From Neobacillus sp. PS3-40 (GTDB lineage: Bacteria; Bacillota; Bacilli; Bacillales; Cytobacillaceae), in NCBI RefSeq assembly GCF_030915485.1, contig NZ_CP133266.1, positions 3,414,001 through 3,478,000 on the forward strand: a stretch of 64,000 nucleotides of DNA. Direction: 5' to 3'. The position numbers and the translations under genes were made by a program. The notes under the pieces are model-generated. The model was not told the origin of the DNA, searched no databases, and saw nothing but the letters and a program-made list of their open reading frames with translations. Below are positions 57,946-64,000 of the stretch, piece after piece (positions within the stretch are counted from its first letter, which is position 1; each line of letters begins with the position of its first letter).

Positions 57946-58776
57946 ATGGATTTATTAATGATTTTAAAAGCAATTATATTAGGATTAGTAGAAGGTGTAA
58001 CCGAATTCGCCCCAGTATCATCTACAGGGCATATGATTATTGTCGATGATATGTGGTTAAAGTCTGGAGAAGTTTTGACCAAGCATGTTGCCAATACTTT
58101 TAAAGTAGTCATTCAGCTAGGCTCAATTTTAGCGGTAGTAATTACGTTTTGGGATCGCTTTATTGGCTTTTTAGGATTAGGACCACAGGGAAAACATGCT
58201 GTTCCTGGGCAGGGACGCCTTAAGCTAATGCCGGTTATTGTTGGTTTAATACCTGCAGGTGTTTTAGGGGTACTTTTTAATAGTTATATTGATGACCATT
58301 TATTTTCAACTATTACTGTATTAATTGGTTTAGTGCTAGGAGCCGTATTAATGATTTTAGCCGATCTTTTCGGCCCGAAAACGCCAAAAACGGAAACGGT
58401 TGATCAGATTACATATAAACAAGCAATTACAGTTGGTCTTGTTCAATGTTTATCACTATGGCCTGGATTTTCTCGGTCTGGATCGACAATATCTGGAGGA
58501 GTTCTAGTTGGCATGAGTCACCGTGCAGCAGCTGACTTTACTTTTATCATGGCTGTTCCGATTATGGCTGGGGCGAGTTTTCTTTCGCTGATGAAAAACT
58601 GGCATTACCTAACGGTTGCTGACCTACCGTTTTTCATTGCAGGATTTATTAGTGCCTTTTTGTTTGCATTAATTTCGATCCGCTTCTTCCTAAAACTTAT
58701 TAATAAAGTTAAACTTATTCCATTTGCTGTGTATCGGATCCTATTAGCAATTGTCATCTACTTTATTTATTTTTAG
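57946..58776 (+). CDS. uppP: Undecaprenyl-diphosphatase UppP (BacA)
   Basis: 276 residues with about eight membrane segments. Family motifs: ILGLVEGVTEFAPVSSTGHM (Glu-rich active region) and CLSLWPGFSRSGSTISGGVL (SGxSRSxxT-like phosphate-binding segment). It dephosphorylates C55-PP to C55-P on the outer face of the membrane, recycling the lipid carrier for wall and polymer synthesis, and its dosage affects bacitracin resistance. AGTAGGAGAATT precedes ATG 57946. It has a terminator and stands next to wall- and glycosylation-related genes. Confidence 0.96.
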   Translation: MDLLMILKAIILGLVEGVTEFAPVSSTGHMIIVDDMWLKSGEVLTKHVANTFKVVIQLGSILAVVITFWDRFIGFLGLGPQGKHAVPGQGRLKLMPVIVGLIPAGVLGVLFNSYIDDHLFSTITVLIGLVLGAVLMILADLFGPKTPKTETVDQITYKQAITVGLVQCLSLWPGFSRSGSTISGGVLVGMSHRAAADFTFIMAVPIMAGASFLSLMKNWHYLTVADLPFFIAGFISAFLFALISIRFFLKLINKVKLIPFAVYRILLAIVIYFIYF

Positions 58777-58790
58777 GATAAATGGACCAA

Positions 58791-58830
58791 AAAGAATTCC
58801 CCTTTAGTTAGTAGCGAGGAATTCTTTTAT
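58791..58830 (+). terminator. Terminator of uppP
   Basis: AAAGAATTCC and GGAATTCTTT pair around a long loop, followed by TATTG. Moderate strength. Confidence 0.65.
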
Positions 58831-58886
58831 TGTTAAGGAAAAATAAAAAAATTCGAACCTAATAATGAAAAGTATAGTCCTTTAAC

Positions 58887-60611
58887 ATGACTTCGAAAAA
58901 GGAAATGGTGCTAAGGGATATGAATGATGGAACAATTTTATTTTGGAAAAAAGAAAAAAAAACGTTAATGGTAGCAGCAATCCTACTTATCATATTTCTA
59001 CTCCCGCCCTTTTTATTGGGTGAAAACACTCATATTCGTGAGCATGATAATTTAGATTCGAATATTGCTTGGTATAAAGTTTTAAATGATAGTGGACAAT
59101 TATTTGGACCAATCGATTCGACTATTCCCCAGATAATCAACGGGTTGCCACGAAATGCATTTGGTACAGAGTTTAGTGGCATTCAATGGCTTTATGAAGG
59201 TTTTTCGCCTATTGTGGCATATGCATTAAGTCAGTCCATTACAAGAATTTTTGCGTTTATTGGTATGTATCTTCTCTTAAGGAGACATTTTGTAAGACAT
59301 GAAGATGCCTATCAAATTCGGGTTTGGGTTGCCTTAGCATTTGCACTGACCCCTTTCTGGCCCTCGGGTATGCTAAGTACACTAGGACAACCGTTAGCTT
59401 TATGGGCTTTTCTGAATATTCGTGAGAAAAAATCTTCCTGGAAAGAATGGCTAACATTGAGTTTGCTCCCGTTCTATTCAAGCTTTGTTCTTGGGTTTTT
59501 CTTCTTTTTAGTTGCGATAGGGCTTTTGTGGCTCCGGGATGGATGGGTAAAAAAAGATTGGAATCTACGCTTTCTGTTGAGCATTGCACTTATGACTGTC
59601 ATCTTTCTTGGTATCGAGTACCGTCTTGTTGTTTCCTTGCTATTCCCAACGGCTCCAACCAGTAGAAATGAATTTGTAAGCTCAACACTTGGCTTTTGGC
59701 ATTCGGTTAGGCTTGCTGGTGAAAATTACTTATTGGGTCATACACATGTCATGACCCTGCATACACCGGTTATTTTCCCATTAACACTAATCGTCATTTG
59801 GTTTTTTTTAAAGGACAAGCTCTGGAAAAAAGAAAAGCGTTACGTATCACTATTTATCCTAAATATTGTCCTCTCAATTTGGTATGCATTTTGGTTCTAT
59901 AAAGGTTGGGAGCCTCTGAAGGAAAAGGTTGGGCTATTGAATACGTTCAATTTTGCTCGTTTTCACTTTTTAAGGCCTTTGATCATTTATATGATGTATG
60001 CTGTTGGATCTGTTTTTTTATGGAATCGAAGTGTGAAATGGAAACAATTTGTAAAAATGTGTCTAGTCCTTCAGATTTTTATTTTATTTTGCGCAAATCC
60101 AGAAGTTTATTATCGTGTGGCAAAGACTCCCTCTTTTGAACAATTTTATGCGGAAAATGAATTTAACAAAATTGATGAATACATTGGTAAGCCGAAGTCT
60201 TCTTACAGGGTGGCAAGTATCGGTATTCATCCGGCGATTGCACAATATAATGGATTTTATACATTGGACACATATAACAATTTTTATCCGTTATCCTATA
60301 AGCATCAATTTCGAAAAATTATTGCGCATGAGCTAGACAAAAATAATTCCATCAAAAAGTACTTTGATACTTGGGGCGGAAGGTGTTATCTATTTGTTGC
60401 TGAATTAGGCAAAAATTATGATTTTAAAAAGGATTCGACGATGAAGATACATCATCTTGATTTAAACATGAATGCTTTTAAAAATATGGGCGGGCAATAT
60501 ATTTTCTCAGCAGTCCCGATCCTTAATGGGGAAAGTGACGGTCTTCATTTCCTTAAGTCATTTACAGATAAAGATTCTGCATGGAAAATCTATTTATATA
60601 AGGCGAAATAA
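58887..60611 (+). CDS. Large polytopic membrane protein, YkoS/DUF6044-like
   Basis: 574 residues. About ten membrane segments in the first 400 residues are followed by a soluble C-terminal part of about 160 residues (NEFNKIDEYIGKPKSSYRVA, IAQYNGFYTLDTYNNFYPLS). An early loop HIREHDNLDSNIAWYKVLND carries conserved-looking acidic residues, as in GT-C glycosyltransferases that use a polyprenyl-phosphate sugar. It resembles B. subtilis YkoS by overall plan, recalled from memory. Its neighbours, a GtrA-like flippase and a GT2 enzyme convergent with it, fit a pathway that decorates a surface polymer with sugar. The start ATG 58887 has a weak ribosome binding site; ATG 58905 or 58920 are alternatives. 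Confidence 0.75.
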   Translation: MTSKKEMVLRDMNDGTILFWKKEKKTLMVAAILLIIFLLPPFLLGENTHIREHDNLDSNIAWYKVLNDSGQLFGPIDSTIPQIINGLPRNAFGTEFSGIQWLYEGFSPIVAYALSQSITRIFAFIGMYLLLRRHFVRHEDAYQIRVWVALAFALTPFWPSGMLSTLGQPLALWAFLNIREKKSSWKEWLTLSLLPFYSSFVLGFFFFLVAIGLLWLRDGWVKKDWNLRFLLSIALMTVIFLGIEYRLVVSLLFPTAPTSRNEFVSSTLGFWHSVRLAGENYLLGHTHVMTLHTPVIFPLTLIVIWFFLKDKLWKKEKRYVSLFILNIVLSIWYAFWFYKGWEPLKEKVGLLNTFNFARFHFLRPLIIYMMYAVGSVFLWNRSVKWKQFVKMCLVLQIFILFCANPEVYYRVAKTPSFEQFYAENEFNKIDEYIGKPKSSYRVASIGIHPAIAQYNGFYTLDTYNNFYPLSYKHQFRKIIAHELDKNNSIKKYFDTWGGRCYLFVAELGKNYDFKKDSTMKIHHLDLNMNAFKNMGGQYIFSAVPILNGESDGLHFLKSFTDKDSAWKIYLYKAK

Positions 60612-60640
60612 GAAAAGCGCAAACGCCCTATTTAGCTAAA

Positions 60641-60676
60641 AAAGGAGGCCATCGATCATTGATGGCCTCCTTCTTC
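60641..60676. terminator. Bidirectional terminator between convergent genes
   Basis: AAGGAGGCCATC and GATGGCCTCCTT form a perfect 12-bp stem around GATCATT with T or A runs on both sides. The stem includes the last codons of the GtrA gene. Confidence 0.85.
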
Positions 60677-61102
60677 ATTTACCAATATTGGTTCAGTATT
60701 GCCCCTTTTTTGAAAGACAAATAACCGTTGCCCTAAATAATTAGTGATCGTATAAAATCCTGTTCCAAATAGAACCGCCGCATCTGCTACATACTTTTTT
60801 TCGAAAAACGGAATTTGAGCAAATAAAATAGTAACTGTTTTTTCCCCAAGGTAATAGGAAATAAAGTAGCATAATAAAATAACTGCCGCAAATCGAGTCA
60901 TACTTTTGCTCATAGAAGTGGTGCTTTTAAAAGTAAAAGTCCGATTTAAAAAGTAACTTACGCAAGCCCCAATAACGTTTCCGATGAATGTGGATGCCCA
61001 ATAAGAACACGAAAAAACGTGGAGAAAAAGGTACATAAACGATAACCCCACGATTGTGTTAATGACTCCTACTAAAAGAAATCGAAAAAAGGAGTTCTTC
61101 AT
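60656..61102 (-). CDS. GtrA-family membrane protein
   Basis: 148 residues with four membrane segments: FFRFLLVGVINTIVGLSFMY, WASTFIGNVIGACVSYFLNR, FAAVILLCYFISYYLG, and AAVLFGTGFYTITNYLGQRL ending FVFQK. The RFxxVGxxNTxxGxxxxY start and SYxLNRxxTF segment are the GtrA signature. GtrA proteins help move polyprenyl-phosphate-linked sugars to the outer face. It starts two bases after the stop of the GT2 gene, so the two are co-transcribed and probably work together. Confidence 0.93.
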   Translation of the reverse strand: MKNSFFRFLLVGVINTIVGLSFMYLFLHVFSCSYWASTFIGNVIGACVSYFLNRTFTFKSTTSMSKSMTRFAAVILLCYFISYYLGEKTVTILFAQIPFFEKKYVADAAVLFGTGFYTITNYLGQRLFVFQKRGNTEPILVNEEGGHQ

Positions 61103-61104
61103 TT

Positions 61105-62100
61105 TTAATTGCTCCCTGTTTTAATTAATGATTTGTCCCTATTACTTTCCTTGGAATAAAGGTCTGTTTCAATGGAATAACGAGGTCGATGTTTTGTCTC
61201 CTCATATATTTTTCCGATGTATTCACCAATAAGACCAACACTCATAAGTAAAAGTCCGCCTATGAACCAGATCGAAATGATGATGGAAGTCCACCCGGAT
61301 TCAGCGTGGCCCATAAATTTTACCACAAGAGCATATATCCCAGCCAACCCGCTTATAAAAAAAGAAATAAACCCCATAATTGTTATGATCCTGATGGGGA
61401 TAACACTAAATGAAGTAATTCCATCAAATGCAAAAGCTAGCATCTTCTTTAAAGGATATTTTGAAACTCCGGCAAAACGGTCTTTTCTATCGTAATAAAC
61501 TTCAGTTGTTTTTAAGCCGATTAAGGAGACAATACCTCGTAAGAACAAGTTCTGTTCGCGAAAAAGCAATAACTCCCTTAAGGCACGTTTACTCAATAAA
61601 CGGTAATCAGCATGATTATAGATGATTTTTACACCTATTTTATTCATAAAACGGTAAAAACCCTGGGCTGTTGCTTTTTTAAAAAAGCTGTCTGTATCAC
61701 GACTTTTCCGAACTCCATAGACAATATCATTTCCTTCAAAATACTTTACCATAAAATCTCTTATCACTGAAATATCATCCTGTAGATCTGCATCAATTGA
61801 AATAACGCAATCTGCCTTTTTTTCTGCTTTTTCTAAACCAGCAAGCAATGCTTTTTGATGTCCGAAGTTACGTGATAGCTTTAAACCTTTAATATAATGA
61901 TATTTATGGGTGAGATCTTCGATAATGGTCCATGTTTTGTCATGACTTCCATCATCTACATATAGGATATTGCTTTCAGATGAGGCTAACTGTTCCATAA
62001 TAAGGGATGATAACATTGAACCTAGTTGTTTTGTCGTTTCGAAAAGTACTTCTTCTTCGTTGTAACAGGGTACAACGATCGTTAGTACTGGTACATTCAT
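61105..62100 (-). CDS. GT2 polyprenyl-phosphate glycosyltransferase (YkoT/GtrB-like)
   Basis: 331 residues from ATG 62100 (GGGGGC upstream; the ATG at 62115 has no site). The catalytic domain is LTIVVPCYNEEEVLFETTKQ, LYVDDGSHDKTWTIIEDLTH, KLSRNFGHQKALLAGLEKAE and CVISIDADLQDDISVIRDFM (DxD metal site). Two C-terminal membrane segments follow (IRIITIMGFISFFISGLAGI, WFIGGLLLMSVGLIGEYIGK). This is the DPM1/GtrB branch, which makes a polyprenyl-phosphate sugar on the inner face. Together with GtrA and the YkoS-like protein it forms a three-component module: synthesis, flipping and transfer. Confidence 0.94.
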   Translation of the reverse strand: MNVPVLTIVVPCYNEEEVLFETTKQLGSMLSSLIMEQLASSESNILYVDDGSHDKTWTIIEDLTHKYHYIKGLKLSRNFGHQKALLAGLEKAEKKADCVISIDADLQDDISVIRDFMVKYFEGNDIVYGVRKSRDTDSFFKKATAQGFYRFMNKIGVKIIYNHADYRLLSKRALRELLLFREQNLFLRGIVSLIGLKTTEVYYDRKDRFAGVSKYPLKKMLAFAFDGITSFSVIPIRIITIMGFISFFISGLAGIYALVVKFMGHAESGWTSIIISIWFIGGLLLMSVGLIGEYIGKIYEETKHRPRYSIETDLYSKESNRDKSLIKTGSN

Positions 62101-62302
62101 AATTAAAGCCCCCATAAATTTTTAAAATAATTGATGTATTGCTATATCGTTAAAAGACACTTTAAGTTTCATAAAAGTTCATGGATTGGTGAAAAGTTAT
62201 CAAAGTATATTCTTTGATGAACTTTTAAAGGAATATTACAGTCATTTTATTTGTACCTATTTAAATTTAGGACGATTTACAAAGTATTGTGAGGAGAAAA
62301 GG

Positions 62303-63529
62303 ATGGTAATGAATAGTGAAGGAAAAATACTCATTCTCTCAGGAAGATTTGGGGAAGGACATCAACAAGTGGCGAATGCAATTAAAGAAGCTACAGCACT
62401 TGAATTTCCTAGTGTTGAGACGATTGTATTAGACTTTTTTGTCTGGGCATACCCTAATCTTTTTCCGATCAGTCATTATGTTTATATGAAAGGGATTAAA
62501 ACATTTCCTCAAGTATACGGATATTTATATCAAAAAACGTATGAAGGAAACCCACTTACAGAAAAACTAAATTCCTTTTTTTCAATGGGGATAGGTAAAA
62601 TGCTTTCACTATTACAAACAGAAAAGCCATCAGTGGTTGTCAGCACCTTCCCATTTGCATCAAGTATTATATCTAAATTAAAAGAATATGGATTAACCAA
62701 TATTCCATTAGTGACTGTGATTACGGATCATACTCATCACAGTTATTGGCTACATCCATGTACGGATCAATATATTGTAGGGTCAATTGATACACAGGAA
62801 AACTTAATTCAATTAGGAATACCATCTGAAAAAATTGCTTGTACTGGAATACCAATTAGAACAAGATTCCTTGGAAATAGGAATCGAAAAGATTTGTACA
62901 GAAAGTATCAGCTTGAACCTAACATCTCCACAGTATTGATAATGGGGGGAGGGGAGGGTTTAATTGGGAAGGGCTTATTAAATTCAAAAGAATTAGAAGT
63001 ATTTCCAATTCAATTGCAATTAATTATTTTATGTGGTCATAATGAAAAATTACGGCAGCATTTACAGAATGAATTAATTTCATCAAAGCATCTTATTCAT
63101 ATACTGGGATATACAGATGATGTTGATGAGCTAATGGCTGTATCTGAAATCATTGTAACGAAGCCAGGAGGGGTGACAACTTCTGAAGCACTTGCGATGG
63201 AATTGCCGATGCTCCTATACAAGCCTCTTCCAGGACAGGAACAAGATAATGCCCAATATTTAATTGATTCTGGTGCAGCTATTCAAGCAAATAGTCCTTC
63301 TGATTTATTTGATCATTTATTAAATTTACTTAACAAAAGAAGCCTTTTGGAAAAAATGAAGGAAAATGCACGAAATATTCAAACAAAAAAGGCTGCATTT
63401 TTTGCATTAGGGGTCATTAATCAATCAATGGTTAATAACGCTCTTTTTTCAAAAGAATTCATTACAACAACTAAATTTAAATCATATCGGCATATAAAAA
63501 AATCTATGTTAGTGTCTCAAGGCCGTTAA
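62303..63529 (+). CDS. MGDG-synthase/MurG-type glycosyltransferase (YkoN/UgtP-like)
   Basis: 408 residues from ATG 62303 (GAGGAG six bases upstream; ATG 62309 also possible). The upstream in-frame extension to 62186 lacks a site. N-domain: KILILSGRFGEGHQQVANAI (MGDG_synth signature), VVVSTFPFASSIISKLKEYG, ITDHTHHSYWLHPCTDQYIV. C-domain: TVLIMGGGEGLIGKGLL, LGYTDDVDELMAVSEIIVTK ending PGGVTTSEAL, and LPGQEQDNAQYLIDSGAA (nucleotide-sugar site). The family includes diacylglycerol glucosyltransferase UgtP and relatives. Substrate unknown, probably a lipid or polymer acceptor. It is followed closely by the polysaccharide deacetylase, probably in one operon. Confidence 0.9.
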   Translation: MVMNSEGKILILSGRFGEGHQQVANAIKEATALEFPSVETIVLDFFVWAYPNLFPISHYVYMKGIKTFPQVYGYLYQKTYEGNPLTEKLNSFFSMGIGKMLSLLQTEKPSVVVSTFPFASSIISKLKEYGLTNIPLVTVITDHTHHSYWLHPCTDQYIVGSIDTQENLIQLGIPSEKIACTGIPIRTRFLGNRNRKDLYRKYQLEPNISTVLIMGGGEGLIGKGLLNSKELEVFPIQLQLIILCGHNEKLRQHLQNELISSKHLIHILGYTDDVDELMAVSEIIVTKPGGVTTSEALAMELPMLLYKPLPGQEQDNAQYLIDSGAAIQANSPSDLFDHLLNLLNKRSLLEKMKENARNIQTKKAAFFALGVINQSMVNNALFSKEFITTTKFKSYRHIKKSMLVSQGR

Positions 63530-63606
63530 CGTCCTAATTGAAAATTTTAATCTGCTTTCCTGGCTACCTAATTACGCTTTAAGATTCAAAAGAGAGGAGT
63601 ATTTAA

Positions 63607-64000
63607 TTGATTTTTGTTGCAACCATTATTATTTTTTTAGTTTTATTTTTACTTTATACAGTTATTCCTTATATATTGTCATCATGGGCTGGTTTTGGTG
63701 TTTATCGTAAAGGAATCAGGACAAGGCAAATTGCCTTTACATTTGATGATGGACCAAGTCCAACATATACGAATGAATTGCTTGATTTATTAAACCAACA
63801 TCAAATAAAAGCCAGCTTCTTTGTTGTGGGGTCAAAGGCTGAAAATTATCCTGAAATTATCCAAAGGATGTACAGGGAAGGTCATTTAATAGGAATTCAT
63901 AACTATGTTCATCAGTCAAATTGGTTTATGTCACCTTGGAAAGTGAAGCAAGGATTAGAGAAATCGGTTCAGGTCATTGAAAATATAATTGGTGTCAAAC
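63607..64000 (+). CDS. Polysaccharide deacetylase (NodB domain), N-terminal part
   Basis: 131 codons from TTG 63607 (AGAGAGGAG upstream) to the window edge. An N-terminal membrane anchor ([20 protein letters not shown]) is followed by the NodB domain: [20 protein letters not shown] (catalytic and metal Asp pair) and [17 protein letters not shown], where HNYVHQ replaces the usual HSxxHP metal motif. Active members remove acetyl groups from GlcNAc in wall or exopolysaccharide; the changed motif keeps both His. The gene order glycosyltransferase then deacetylase resembles ykoN-ykoP of B. subtilis. Confidence 0.87.
   Translation, partial: MIFVATIIIFLVLFLLYTVIPYILSSWAGFGVYRKGIRTRQIAFTFDDGPSPTYTNELLDLLNQHQIKASFFVVGSKAENYPEIIQRMYREGHLIGIHNYVHQSNWFMSPWKVKQGLEKSVQVIENIIGVK

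Noticed and set aside
57786-58049. 87-codon frame between the CwlO-like gene and uppP
   Set aside because: It begins in the terminator, overlaps the start of uppP in another frame and has no domain.
62186-62302. N-terminal extension of the glycosyltransferase
   Set aside because: The 39 extra residues have no ribosome binding site, while ATG 62303 has GAGGAG at ideal spacing and starts the conserved domain.

Overview
The window comes from a low-GC, endospore-forming Firmicute, most likely a Bacillaceae member (Bacillus, Neobacillus or a relative). Evidence: AT-rich DNA with strong AGGAGG-type ribosome binding sites and TTG/GTG starts, U-tailed terminators, an adenine riboswitch, a Rex operator before lactate genes, CotZ/ExsY-like and YheC/YheD-like spore proteins, an orphan kinase of sporulation-kinase type, and many interspersed palindromic repeats of the kind common in Bacillus genomes.

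Layout. 1-6.3 kb: end of a phospho-beta-glucosidase, stand-alone nadA, a Gly/Met repeat protein, a 220-bp IS21-like miniature element, a Cys-rich protein, and an adenine riboswitch with an adenosine deaminase gene. 6.3-15.4 kb is an accessory zone: a group II intron with a frameshifted reverse transcriptase, an IS110 element with a likely bridge RNA, DUF523, an IS231-like relic, an integron-cassette-like module carrying a VOC gene, a PhnB-like gene and a purine permease relic. 15.4-21.3 kb: a short UvrA paralogue, a YlbF-like protein, DUF1456 and small proteins. 21.6-28.6 kb: Rex-type lctP-ldh, an orphan histidine kinase and a class B PBP.

28.6-40.8 kb is the most unusual part. Nine mostly monocistronic genes include three YheC/YheD-type ATP-grasp proteins (one internally duplicated, one fused to a Mur ligase), a separate MurF-like ligase, two paralogous amino-acid-ligase-like ATP-grasps, a triple NlpC/P60 protein, a small Cys-ended protein and a CotZ/ExsY-like coat protein. 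The ATP-grasp plus Mur-ligase fusion has the domain order of cyanophycin synthetase. I infer a spore-envelope system that makes or attaches a peptide or isopeptide polymer.

41-51.5 kb: orphan solute-binding lipoprotein, DedA-PAP2-like fusion, SF1 helicase, COG4705 membrane protein, phosphoesterase lipoprotein, a complete IS200/IS605 element (tnpA, tnpB, omega-RNA region) and an alpha/beta hydrolase. 51.8-64 kb: cadherin-like surface protein, ppc, a CwlO-like endopeptidase, uppP and a glycosyltransferase/GtrA/deacetylase group resembling B. subtilis ykoN-P-S-T. Several interspersed repeat families recur between genes. All functional assignments rest on reading motifs by eye, without database searches.
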